Assembly: GCA_031280645.1 (NCBI GenBank)
Contig: JAITGL010000029.1
Span: 1 to 27,161 of the forward strand
From: Tannerellaceae bacterium
GTDB lineage: Bacteria > Bacteroidota > Bacteroidia > Bacteroidales > Tannerellaceae
Reading direction: 5' to 3'
Length of the DNA: 27,161 nucleotides
Shown piece after piece: positions 8,062 through 15,512 of the stretch. Every line of letters begins with the position of its first letter. The first letter of the stretch is position 1. The notes below the pieces were generated by a model that was given only the letters and a program-made list of their open reading frames with translations, had not been told where the DNA came from and searched no databases. A program made the translations under genes and the position numbers.

Positions 8062-8093
8062 TTTACCCGGCAGTAAAGAATTATATACCTTTG
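8062..8093 (+). promoter_or_regulatory. Probable promoter of hicAB
   Basis: TACCTTTG at 8086-8093 fits the -7 consensus; TTTA at 8062-8065 may be a weak -33 box with 20 bases between. It lies about 26 bases before the hicA start. In this family the antitoxin usually represses its own promoter. Confidence 0.5.
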
Positions 8094-8118
8094 CGGCGTC
8101 GAACCGGCAATGTAAGAT

Positions 8119-8301
8119 ATGAAATCAAGCGAATTACACAGGAAAGCAGTACAGGCGGGATGGACGCTACTTTATCAGGACGGATCAAGCCACAGATACT
8201 ACGAAAAAGATAATAGACTGGTTTGTATTCCTTTCCACGGCTCAAAGGAAATGCCGACCGGAACATGTAAAAAAATACTGAAAGAACTTGGGCTGAAGTA
8301 A
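8119..8301 (+). CDS. hicA: HicA-type mRNA interferase toxin
   Basis: Toxin of a type II HicAB pair, 60 aa, the usual length. It has the double-stranded RNA-binding-like fold seen in the family: KSSELHRKAVQAGW at the start, then DGSSHRYY with catalytic His25, and VCIPFHGSKEMPTGT leading to the last helix (CKKILKELGLK). Known HicA proteins cleave mRNA when free. The gene precedes its antitoxin by 32 bases, the standard order. It lies between two copies of a 143-bp direct repeat, and its base composition is more A/T-rich than that of the neighbouring core genes, so it was probably acquired. Confidence 0.9.
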   Translation: MKSSELHRKAVQAGWTLLYQDGSSHRYYEKDNRLVCIPFHGSKEMPTGTCKKILKELGLK

Positions 8302-8333
8302 TCCCACGGAAGAACAATTAAAAACATAAAGCA

Positions 8334-8735
8334 ATGAACACGATTAAAGTAATACTGGAAGCAGGAAAAAGCGGTTATGGAGTATCATTCGATGAAATAC
8401 CAAATGTTTTCGGATTTGGAGAAAGTATAGAAGACGCTAAAACGGATGCTAAAGCCGCTTTAGACGGATTTATTGAACTTTCGCAAAGAACAGGCAAGCC
8501 GCTTCCGAAAATATTGCAGGAAGATTACCAATTAAAATTTGAACTCGACACCGAAGCTTTATTGAAACACGTAGAAGGCATTGTAACAAAAACAGCTTTA
8601 GCAAAAGCGTCGGGCATCAATCCGGCACAATTAACGCATTACAGTTCCGGATTAAAAAAACCGCGTAAAGAGCAAAGGGAGAAAATAATAAACGGACTGC
8701 ACAAATTGGCCCTCGAATTATTATCCGTATCCTGA
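8334..8735 (+). CDS. hicB: HicB-type antitoxin with helix-turn-helix domain
   Basis: Antitoxin that binds and blocks HicA and probably represses the pair's promoter (133 aa). Residues about 1-60 form the HicB RNase-H-like domain (VSFDEIPNVFGFGESIEDAKTDAKAALDGFIELSQ). Residues about 80-128 form an XRE/Cro-type helix-turn-helix (TKTALAKASGINPAQLTHYSSG, then KKPRKEQREKI). A clear terminator follows, so hicA-hicB is a self-contained transcription unit. Confidence 0.9.
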   Translation: MNTIKVILEAGKSGYGVSFDEIPNVFGFGESIEDAKTDAKAALDGFIELSQRTGKPLPKILQEDYQLKFELDTEALLKHVEGIVTKTALAKASGINPAQLTHYSSGLKKPRKEQREKIINGLHKLALELLSVS

Positions 8736-8772
8736 ATTGCCTGTTGAACGGTAAAACATGAATTAACAAACG

Positions 8773-8797
8773 GCCCGCTTCAAAAGAGCGGGCTTTT
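8773..8797 (+). terminator. Terminator of hicAB
   Basis: GCCCGCT (8773-8779) pairs with AGCGGGC (8787-8793) around a 7-base loop and is followed by TTTT. It lies about 37 bases after the hicB stop. Confidence 0.85.
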
Positions 8798-8854
8798 CCT
8801 TTCCTGTTTATCAGCCAAACAATGCCGGCTTGGGAAATGTGGCGGATTTTGCCC

Positions 8855-8997
8855 AAATTAAAAGGCCGCCGGGCCATTCCCGGCGACCTTCGTCTTCCCA
8901 TTATCTATTTACAAACTACATTTAAAGTTTTAACGCTCCCCCACGGCCGGAGGGTTCAGATCGTCGGGGTTAATGGCCGGCGGAGTGGCGTCGGGGG
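8855..8997. repeat. Long direct repeat, copy 2 (143 bp)
   Basis: Second copy of the repeat at 7767-7909, offset by exactly 1088 bases with one mismatch. It spans the terminator and the last 21 codons of the intact DUF6261-like gene. Confidence 0.95.
8856..8888 (-). terminator. Rho-independent terminator, copy 2
   Basis: Same minus-strand hairpin as at 7767-7800: a GC-rich 10-base arm at 8879-8888 pairs with 8864-8873, then a T-rich run. It ends the DUF6261-like gene. Confidence 0.75.
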
Positions 8998-9838
8998 TTT
9001 GAGGAGGCATGTCGGGAGCCTCGGGGAGCGTGGTGTCGGGGGCTTGGGTTTCGGCGTCTTCCTTGCCGTTGTCATTGCCGCTGTCTTTGTCCTTGTCTTT
9101 TTTGTGCTGGAGGAGGCCAAGGTGGCGGTTTAAGTTGATGGTGTACTGGTCGATGGCGGCGTTAACCGAATCGCCGATAGCATTGAGGTCCGACAGGATG
9201 TCGGGGTCGGTTTCTGTAACGAGCAGCCCGTTGGTTCCAACCGTAAAGTCGTTGAATATCGCTACCACTTCGCCGCGGATATGGGTGGTGGTGCCGCTTT
9301 GCTTGTGAGCGTAGATCCTGGCGTACCGCTCGTTGTAAAAATCCTGGAAACCGTTGTTGATCACCAGCAGGGTATTCGCCATAGCGGTTTGGCCTACAAG
9401 GGCGAGGCGCGGAGCGTTGACGGCCGACGTGATAGCCTGGATGAAATTGTCGATCATGGCCGTTTCTGCTTCGTAATCAAGCTTCCTTGCCTTTTCGTAA
9501 TTGAGAACCTGATAGAGCAGCGCCTTGGCCGCAGCCTTAAGGTCGGAGTCGACCGCGTGCCTGGCCAGGTTTTTTATCGCATCGCAGATGATTTTCATTA
9601 CTCCCTCCCTGTCGATGTCTTTTTGCTTGATTATTTCCGTTTCCTCCGCGGTCAGCGGCCACTTGAAGCTCTCGTCGAGCCTGGCAATCGCGGCCTGGAG
9701 CCTTGCCCAGATCGCCGCAAGGCGGGGAACGCCGGCTACATACTGTGGGAGTTGTAAACGGAGGATTGTGCAGAATTGTACGAATTGCGGGTTTGTCAGC
9801 CTGAACAAAAGCCGCCCTGAGCCTTTAATTTTTGCCAT
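8930..9838 (-). CDS. DUF6261-like Bacteroidetes protein of unknown function
   Basis: 302 aa; I recognise it only as resembling the Bacteroidetes family DUF6261, with no known role. No signal peptide and no transmembrane helix are evident. Residues about 1-230 look largely helical (for example NPQFVQFCTILRLQLPQ and VLNYEKARKLDYEAETAMI). The last 65 residues are low-complexity: a Lys/Asp-rich stretch (HKKDKDKDSGNDNGKEDAE) followed by a Pro-rich tail. A degenerate, internally deleted copy lies at 7842-8010, so the family has been duplicated here. A minus-strand promoter lies at 10422-10453, beyond the 42-bp palindromic array, so the array would be transcribed ahead of this gene. The start at 9838 overlaps the end of the array frame by 14 bases. 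Confidence 0.7.
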   Translation of the reverse strand: MAKIKGSGRLLFRLTNPQFVQFCTILRLQLPQYVAGVPRLAAIWARLQAAIARLDESFKWPLTAEETEIIKQKDIDREGVMKIICDAIKNLARHAVDSDLKAAAKALLYQVLNYEKARKLDYEAETAMIDNFIQAITSAVNAPRLALVGQTAMANTLLVINNGFQDFYNERYARIYAHKQSGTTTHIRGEVVAIFNDFTVGTNGLLVTETDPDILSDLNAIGDSVNAAIDQYTINLNRHLGLLQHKKDKDKDSGNDNGKEDAETQAPDTTLPEAPDMPPQTPDATPPAINPDDLNPPAVGER

Positions 9839-10397
9839 GAAATGCAGGTTTAAAATTGTTGATAGTTTGATTGGATATATTCTCTGAATAAAAATCTTTT
9901 ATACCGACGCCGCCCGCCGTACAAATCCGCCCGGCAGAACGCCTCCCCGCCTGCCCGGGACGCCATTCTGACGCGTCAGAAAGCTTGCCTGAAGGTTGCG
10001 GCGCGTTTTCTGACATGTCAGAAAGCTTGCCTGAAGTTGCGGGGAACCATTCTGACATGTCAGAAAGCTTGCCTGAGAGTTGCGCGACGTTTTCTGACGC
10101 GTCAGAAAGCTTGCCTGAGGTTGCGGGGAACCATTCTGACATGTCAGAAAGCTTGCCTGAGAGTTGCGGCGCGTTTTCTGACATGTCAGAAAGCTTGCCT
10201 GAGAGTTGCGCGACGTTTTCTGACATGTCAGAAAGCTTGCCTGAAAGTTGCGGGAAGCTTTCTGACGCGTCAGAATGGTTCGCAAAAAACCCGCCCGGGC
10301 GGCCGGTAGGGTTCGGACGCCCGACTGCAACCTGCCGGCGGAGCTGGTTGCTGGTGGATTGTATCTCCAACGGGTTTAAGAGGTATTTTGAACTCAT
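9825..10397 (-). other. Open frame across the 42-bp array (possible 190-aa repeat protein)
   Basis: An uninterrupted minus-strand frame starts with ATG at 10397, just after a good promoter, and runs through the array into the start of the DUF6261-like gene. Its middle consists of about eight 14-residue repeats (SGKLSDMSENxxQL pattern). Both strands are open because the 42-base unit is a multiple of three and lacks stops, and the palindrome reads SDMSE or SDASE on either strand. This makes coding status doubtful. The N-terminal 40 residues and C-terminal 45 residues match nothing I know. It could be a disordered repeat protein translated as a leader, or only a structured 5' leader. Confidence 0.35.
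9966..10275. repeat. 42-bp tandem array of 16-bp perfect palindromes
   Basis: Eight perfect palindromes start at 9966, 10008, 10050, 10092, 10134, 10176, 10218 and 10260, exactly 42 bases apart. Five read TTCTGACATGTCAGAA and three (9966, 10092, 10260) TTCTGACGCGTCAGAA. The two versions differ at two symmetrical positions, so dyad symmetry is kept. Spacers are 26 bases: a conserved AGCTTGCCTGARAGTTGCG-like part, then about seven variable bases (GCGCGTT, CGACGTT, GGGAACCA or GGAAGCT types). No confident gene lies within it. Confidence 0.97.
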
Positions 10398-10421
10398 TTA
10401 ACAGTAGCTTTTATGATGCGC

Positions 10422-10453
10422 CAAAAGTATATATTTATTTGTTGAATTGCAAA
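10422..10453 (-). promoter_or_regulatory. Minus-strand promoter reading into the array and DUF6261-like gene
   Basis: On the minus strand TTTG (10453-10450) is followed after 20 bases by TACTTTTG (10429-10422), a good TTTG/TAnnTTTG pair. Transcription would start near 10415, about 18 bases before the ATG at 10397. Confidence 0.6.
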
Positions 10454-10546
10454 ACGCAAGCGGCAGCCGGCCTTTATTTTATTTCGGGCCAATTGCGCCT
10501 TCGGGAACCTTTATAGAGCGTTAAAAATTATTTGAAAGAGATTCCG

Positions 10547-10554
10547 TACATTTG
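10547..10554 (+). promoter_or_regulatory. -7 element upstream of the rnf operon
   Basis: TACATTTG fits TAnnTTTG and lies 23 bases before the rseC-like start. A TTTG at 10531 is too close (12 bases) to be a normal -33 box. Confidence 0.5.
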
Positions 10555-10577
10555 CGCCGTTATTTTGCAAAGTACAG

Positions 10578-11006
10578 ATGACAAACAGAGATAATTCAAC
10601 CAATTTTTGCGGAACCATCGACCGTATAAGCGGCCAGACAGCCTATGTAAAAATCATGCCGGCCGAGGCCTGCGCGTCTTGCGCGGCGCAATCGCTATGC
10701 TCGCCGGCCGCAAGGAAGCCTTCTGTTGTGGAGGCCGCCATCGAGCCGGGCATGGAGCCCCTGGTTAACAGCAAGGTTACGCTTAGCCTGGGGCGGATGG
10801 CCGGGCCTCTGTCGGCAGCGCTGGCCTTTTTTATCCCGCTGGCAGTTGTTACGGGGGTAATTTTCCTCGCGGTGGCATTACTGGGATGGGATGAGGCAGA
10901 GGGCGCTTCGGCAGGATTATCGGCCGGGGCGTTTTGGTATGCAGGCCTTTACCTTTGCCGCGGGGCGCTGAGGAAGAAGCTGGTCTTTACGATAAAAGAA
11001 ACATAA
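10578..11006 (+). CDS. RseC/MucC-family membrane protein, first gene of the rnf operon
   Basis: 142-aa protein of the SoxR-reducing-system RseC family. Cytoplasmic Cys residues lie at 32, 35 and 41 (ACASCAAQSLCS) with another at 11. Two transmembrane helices (about 78-100 and 110-130) follow, then a short basic tail. RseC proteins commonly accompany Rnf/Rsx complexes, and in Bacteroidetes a member of this family is often placed before rnfB. Its biochemical role with Rnf is not settled; handling of redox state or Fe-S assembly is a guess. It ends five bases before rnfB. Confidence 0.8.
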   Translation: MTNRDNSTNFCGTIDRISGQTAYVKIMPAEACASCAAQSLCSPAARKPSVVEAAIEPGMEPLVNSKVTLSLGRMAGPLSAALAFFIPLAVVTGVIFLAVALLGWDEAEGASAGLSAGAFWYAGLYLCRGALRKKLVFTIKET

Positions 11007-11011
11007 CCATT

Positions 11012-11854
11012 ATGATATTAACAGCTATATGTATTGTAGGAGGAACGGGTATGCTCTGCTCAACTCTCCTTTATTTTATCTCCAGGAAATTTGAAGTGGC
11101 CGAAAACCCTCTTTTGGGCGAAGTACAAAGCGCGCTTCCGGCCGCCAATTGCGGCGGATGCGGATATCCGGGATGCGGGGCCTTTGCGTCGGCATGCGTT
11201 AACGCCGCTTCGCTCGACGGGCTGCTGTGCCCGGTGGGCGGCGCGGCCGTGATGGAGCAGGTGGCTTCTATCCTGGGAAAAACGGCCGCAAAGGTCGAGC
11301 CCAGGGTCGCTGTGCTGCGATGCAACGGCAATTGCAGCGCCCGGCCGCGAACCAACCTTTACGACGGGGCCCGCAGCTGCCGCGTTGCCGCGCAACTGTA
11401 CGGGGGCGAAACCGGCTGCTCGTATGGATGCCTCGGACATGGCGATTGCGAAGTTTCCTGCTCGTTTGGAGCCATCGTAATAAATAAATCGACCGGCCTG
11501 CCCGAAGTCGACGACAACAAATGCACCGCGTGCGGAGCCTGCGTAAAGGCCTGCCCGAAAAACCTTATAGAATTGCGCCGCCGGGGTCCGAAGTCGCGCC
11601 GCGTATACGTAAGCTGCATGAACCGCGACAAGGGGGGGCCGGCCCGCAAGGCATGTTCAAACGCCTGCATCGGGTGCGGCAAATGCGCCAGGGAATGCGC
11701 CTTCGACGCCATAACGGTTGCCAATAACTTGGCCTTCATTGATTCGCTCAAGTGCCGGCTGTGCCGGAAATGCGCGCCGGTTTGCCCCACGGGCGCCATA
11801 ATCGAGGCGAACTTCCCGGTAAGAAAGGAAGCTGTTGAAGCAAAGGAGTCATGA
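11012..11854 (+). CDS. rnfB: Rnf complex subunit B, ferredoxin-type iron-sulfur protein
   Basis: Electron-entry subunit of the Rnf ferredoxin:NAD+ oxidoreductase (280 aa from the ATG at 11012). I chose this start because it gives MILTAICIVGGTGMLC, a single N-terminal membrane helix, just after the preceding gene; an upstream ATG at 10934 would overlap that gene by 73 bases. Cys47, 50, 55 and 73 (NCGGCGYPGCG and LLCPVGG) form the RnfB-specific [4Fe-4S] domain. Three further Cys-rich ferredoxin motifs follow: CTACGACVKACP (about 171), CIGCGKCARECA (about 219) and CRLCRKCAPVCP (about 248). It passes electrons from reduced ferredoxin into the complex. Confidence 0.93.
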   Translation: MILTAICIVGGTGMLCSTLLYFISRKFEVAENPLLGEVQSALPAANCGGCGYPGCGAFASACVNAASLDGLLCPVGGAAVMEQVASILGKTAAKVEPRVAVLRCNGNCSARPRTNLYDGARSCRVAAQLYGGETGCSYGCLGHGDCEVSCSFGAIVINKSTGLPEVDDNKCTACGACVKACPKNLIELRRRGPKSRRVYVSCMNRDKGGPARKACSNACIGCGKCARECAFDAITVANNLAFIDSLKCRLCRKCAPVCPTGAIIEANFPVRKEAVEAKES

Positions 11855-11881
11855 TACGTTTTCACAAATAATTATTTCAAT

Positions 11882-13210
11882 ATGCAAAAAACATTCCGCA
11901 TCGGAGGAATACATCCGCCGGCAAGCAAGCTGTCGGCCGGCAAGCCAGTTATAAAAGCCGCAATCCCAGGGCAAGCCGCAGTACCGCTCGGCCAGCATAT
12001 CGGCGCGCCTGCGCAGGCCGTTGTAAAGAAAGGCGACAAGGTGAAGGCCGGAACCCTTATCGCCCAGGCCGCAGGATTCGTTTCGGCCAATATCCACTCG
12101 CCGGTTTCGGGTACAGTCGCGAAGATCGACGACGCCCTGGACGCAAGCGGCTATAAACGCCCGGCCATTTTTATCGACGCCGAGGGCGACGAATGGGAAG
12201 AAGGCATCGACCTTAGCCCCGATATACGCCGCGACTGTTTACTCTCGCCCCCCGAAATCATAGCGGCCATAAACAAGGCGGGCATTGTGGGCATGGGCGG
12301 CGCAACCTTCCCTACTCACGTGAAACTCTCGCCCCCTCCGGGCTCGTCGGCGCAGATATTGATTATCAACGCCGCGGAATGCGAGCCATTCCTTACGTCC
12401 GACCATGCCCTTATGCTCGCCCGCGCGGAGGAGATCCTGGTCGGAACGTCAATCCTGATGCGGGCCCTTGGAGCCGGCAAGGCTGTTATAGGCATCGAGA
12501 GCAACAAGCCCGACGCCGTTGCGCTTCTCTCGCGCATTGCCGCGCCGTACAAGGGCGTGGAGGTAACATCGCTTAAAGCAAGATATCCGCAGGGCGGCGA
12601 GAAGCAGCTTATCGACGCAGTTATCCGCCGCCAGGTTAAAAGCGGGGCTTTGCCCATATCGGCCGGGGCCGTTGTGCAGAACGCGGGCACGGCTTTCGCC
12701 GTTTACGAGGCCGTTCAGAAAAACAAGCCCCTTGTTGAACGGATCGTAACCGTAACGGGCCGCGGCGTAAGCTCGCCGTCGAATTACCTGGCCCGGATCG
12801 GAACCCCGCTGCGGCAGCTCATGGAGGCTTCGGGAGCCGTGGAGTTCCCCGGCAAGATAATATCGGGAGGACCGATGATGGGCAAGGCGGTTACAAGCCC
12901 TGACATCCCGGTTACCAAGGGATGCTCCGGCGTGCTGGTACTTTTGCCTGAAGAATCGAAGCGCAAGCATTCGAGGAACTGTATTCGCTGCGCAAAATGC
13001 GTGAACGCCTGCCCGATGGGGCTAAACCCCACGCTACTTATGAACGCCGCAGAGTTTGAGGCCTGGGATATGGCCGAGGCCAATTACGCCGCCGATTGCA
13101 TAGAGTGCGGATCATGCAGCTACGTTTGCCCGTCGAGCCGTCCGCTTCTCGATTATATCAGGACGGCCAAGGGAAAGGCGATGGAGATAATAAGAAGCCG
13201 CAAGGCGTAA
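11882..13210 (+). CDS. rnfC: Rnf complex subunit C, NADH/FMN-binding
   Basis: Peripheral subunit that binds NADH and FMN and resembles NuoF (442 aa). The N-terminal part (about 40-95) is a barrel-sandwich domain (VVKKGDKVKAGTLIAQA, then SPVSGTVAKI). The Rossmann-type segment has GIVGMGGATFPTHVKL (about 136-151) and the following NAAECEPFLTSDH. Two [4Fe-4S] motifs close the protein: CIRCAKCVNACP from Cys367 and CIECGSCSYVCP from Cys406. It lies 27 bases after rnfB. In Rnf it delivers electrons to NAD+ or, in reverse, draws them from NADH. Confidence 0.93.
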   Translation: MQKTFRIGGIHPPASKLSAGKPVIKAAIPGQAAVPLGQHIGAPAQAVVKKGDKVKAGTLIAQAAGFVSANIHSPVSGTVAKIDDALDASGYKRPAIFIDAEGDEWEEGIDLSPDIRRDCLLSPPEIIAAINKAGIVGMGGATFPTHVKLSPPPGSSAQILIINAAECEPFLTSDHALMLARAEEILVGTSILMRALGAGKAVIGIESNKPDAVALLSRIAAPYKGVEVTSLKARYPQGGEKQLIDAVIRRQVKSGALPISAGAVVQNAGTAFAVYEAVQKNKPLVERIVTVTGRGVSSPSNYLARIGTPLRQLMEASGAVEFPGKIISGGPMMGKAVTSPDIPVTKGCSGVLVLLPEESKRKHSRNCIRCAKCVNACPMGLNPTLLMNAAEFEAWDMAEANYAADCIECGSCSYVCPSSRPLLDYIRTAKGKAMEIIRSRKA

Positions 13211-13242
13211 CGGTCTATACATATTATTATATATATACAGGT

Positions 13243-14208
13243 ATGGAAAACAAATTAATTGTATCGCCTTCGCCCCACATTCACAGCGGCGACAGCGTGG
13301 AGCGTAATATGTACGGCGTACTGGTTGCGCTGGTTCCGGCGTTCCTGGCGTCGCTGTGGTTTTTTGGATTGGGGGCCCTTATTGTTATGCTAACGTCGGT
13401 TGCCTCGTGCGTTGGGTTCGAGTATTTAATTGCGAAGTATATAATGAAGCGAGAGCCTGAGGTTCGCGACGGCTCGGCGGCGCTTACCGGGGCGCTTTTA
13501 GCGTTTAACCTCCCGTCGAACCTTCCGGTTTGGATAATTGTAATCGGGGCCCTGTTTGCAATCGGGGTAGCAAAGATGTCGTTCGGAGGCCTGGGCAACA
13601 ATATCTTTAATCCGGCTCTGGCCGGACGGGTATTCCTGCTGATATCCTTCCCTGCACAGATGACCACATGGCCTTTGCCCGGAATATTGCCTTCTGCATA
13701 TACCGACGCCGCCACCGGGGCCACGGCGCTGTCGATGCTCTACGAAGGCGGCCTGGCGCAGCTTCCCGGCTATGCCGATATGCTGCTTGGCCGCATGGGC
13801 GGAAGCCTGGGCGAGGTAAGCGCCGCGGCTTTGCTGCTGGGTTTGGCTTTCATGCTGTTCCGTAAGATTATCACCTGGCATATTCCGGCGTCGGTAATCC
13901 TTTCGGTTGCGGCATTTACGGGTATTATGTATGCGATTGACCCGGTATCTTATGCAAACCCGCTTGTTCATATCCTGTCGGGTGGACTTTTGCTGGGCGC
14001 CATCTTCATGGCCACCGATTATGTTACGTCGCCCATGAGCAAAAGCGGCATGATAGCGTTCGGCATCGGGACAGGCGCGATCACTTCGGTTATCCGCCTG
14101 TTCGGCTCCTATCCTGAGGGGGTATCGTTCGCCATACTTATTATGAACGCCCTTACGCCGCTTATAAATACATATTTCAAGCAAACTCACTTCGGAGGAA
14201 AACAGTAA
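13243..14208 (+). CDS. rnfD: Rnf complex subunit D, flavinylated membrane protein
   Basis: Integral membrane subunit (321 aa) with about eight to ten hydrophobic helices. The start is placed at 13243 (MENKLIVSPSPHIHSGDSVE), because SPHxxSGxSVxxxM is the conserved N-terminus; a longer frame would run back into rnfC. The flavinylation motif TGATAL at about 158-163 predicts covalent FMN on Thr161. The NqrB/RnfD family conducts electrons through the membrane and takes part in ion translocation. rnfG starts on the base after its stop. Confidence 0.92.
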   Translation: MENKLIVSPSPHIHSGDSVERNMYGVLVALVPAFLASLWFFGLGALIVMLTSVASCVGFEYLIAKYIMKREPEVRDGSAALTGALLAFNLPSNLPVWIIVIGALFAIGVAKMSFGGLGNNIFNPALAGRVFLLISFPAQMTTWPLPGILPSAYTDAATGATALSMLYEGGLAQLPGYADMLLGRMGGSLGEVSAAALLLGLAFMLFRKIITWHIPASVILSVAAFTGIMYAIDPVSYANPLVHILSGGLLLGAIFMATDYVTSPMSKSGMIAFGIGTGAITSVIRLFGSYPEGVSFAILIMNALTPLINTYFKQTHFGGKQ

Positions 14209-14838
14209 ATGAAGAAATTACCGTCAACATTCGCCAACATGTTCCTGTCGCTCCTTACAACCTGCGCCGTATCGGGGCTGGTTGTCGCGGGAGCCAACAT
14301 CTATACGTCGGGGCCGATAGCCCGTTCCAAGGCAGCCGCGCTTGAGGAAGCCCTCCGCAAGGTAGCGCCCCCGTTCGACAACAACCCGCTCGACGAAGTA
14401 TACCGGGCCGGCATATCCGAAGGCGATTCGCTGTCGATATATCCGGCCGTAAAAGACGGCAAACCGGCAGGCGCAGCCGTTGAGAGCATAACCCGCAAGG
14501 GATTTGGCGGCGAAATAAAGATACTGGTAGGATTCGACGCCGAGGGCCGGCTGATTGATTACTCCGTACTCCAGCATGCCGAGACTCCCGGCCTGGGGTC
14601 AAAGATGGATTCATGGTTCCGCGCCGATAAAAACAATCAAAGCGTTATCGGACGATCGTTATCCCAAGGCGCCCTCTCTCTGTCGAAAGACGGGGGCGAC
14701 GTTGACGCCATCACCGCGTCGACCATCACCAGCCGGGCCTTCCTCGACGCCGTAAATCGCGCATACGGCGCATACGTTGGAGCCAAGGTAGACGCACAAT
14801 CCGGAGCCTCTAAAATAAAAAAGACGAACAATGAATAA
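14209..14838 (+). CDS. rnfG: Rnf complex subunit G, periplasmic flavoprotein
   Basis: 209 aa with one N-terminal membrane helix (about 8-30, FANMFLSLLTTCAVSGLVV) and an FMN-binding domain outside the membrane. GFGGEIKILVGFD (about 98-110) and HAETPGLGSKMDSWF (about 123-137) are typical of RnfG/NqrC. The flavinylation motif reads TASTIT at 169-174, with Thr172 the predicted FMN site attached by ApbE. The start immediately follows the rnfD stop, and its end overlaps the start of rnfE by eight bases. Confidence 0.92.
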   Translation: MKKLPSTFANMFLSLLTTCAVSGLVVAGANIYTSGPIARSKAAALEEALRKVAPPFDNNPLDEVYRAGISEGDSLSIYPAVKDGKPAGAAVESITRKGFGGEIKILVGFDAEGRLIDYSVLQHAETPGLGSKMDSWFRADKNNQSVIGRSLSQGALSLSKDGGDVDAITASTITSRAFLDAVNRAYGAYVGAKVDAQSGASKIKKTNNE

Positions 14839-15427
14839 ATCAGCCAACATTCAAATCCTGCTCAACGGGATATTCCGCGAAAATCCCATCTTCGTACTCC
14901 TGCTCGGCATGTGCCCCACGCTCGGCACCACCTCCTCGGCCGCCAACGGCATGGGTATGGGATTAGCGACAATGTTTGTACTCGCCTGCACCAACATGGT
15001 AATATCGGCGCTGAAGAACCTGATACCCGACGCGGTAAGAATACCTGCTTATGTGGTAATAATCGCCACGTTTGTAACCCCGTTACAAATGTTTATCGAA
15101 GCCTTCCTCCCCGAGCTTAACAAGAGCCTGGGCCTGTTCATTCCGCTGATTGTAGTTAACTGCGTTGTTCTGGGCCGGGCGGAAGCCTTTGCCGGCAAGC
15201 GCGGCGTATTTCAGTCAGGGCTCGACGGCATAGGCATGGGGATCGGGTTCACCATGGCGCTTGCGTTGCTCGGCTCCGTAAGGGAGCTATTAGGCTCCGG
15301 CAAAATATTCAACTTGGCGATTATACCCGAACAATACGGGGCGCTTGTATTCGTGCTTGCCCCCGGCGCCTTCATCGCCCTCGGATTCCTGATCGCTATG
15401 ATAAACAAGCTGCGGAAGGCATCGTAA
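14831..15427 (+). CDS. rnfE: Rnf complex subunit E, membrane protein
   Basis: 198-aa integral membrane subunit with six predicted helices, homologous to NqrD. The N-terminal block FRENPIFVLLLGMCPTLGTT carries the conserved Cys-Pro thought to bind the intramembrane [2Fe-2S] cluster together with RnfA. LIVVNCVVLGRAEAF holds the second conserved Cys. It overlaps rnfG by eight bases, which indicates translational coupling. Confidence 0.92.
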   Translation: MNKSANIQILLNGIFRENPIFVLLLGMCPTLGTTSSAANGMGMGLATMFVLACTNMVISALKNLIPDAVRIPAYVVIIATFVTPLQMFIEAFLPELNKSLGLFIPLIVVNCVVLGRAEAFAGKRGVFQSGLDGIGMGIGFTMALALLGSVRELLGSGKIFNLAIIPEQYGALVFVLAPGAFIALGFLIAMINKLRKAS

Positions 15428-15512
15428 AACGGGCTGCGGAACGGTTAAGCGATACAGAATAATCCGGCATACGATTGGCCGGTCTTCAAATCTCAAATAA
15501 TAATAAAACAAC

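Noticed and set aside
9966..10275. CRISPR array
   Set aside because: Spacers between palindromes are nearly the same instead of unique, units are palindromic and only 16 bp, and no cas gene is in the window.
9985..10401. Plus-strand protein genes across the 42-bp array
   Set aside because: No promoter precedes them on this strand, and the frames mirror the palindromic unit. The minus-strand frame has a promoter and is listed with low confidence.
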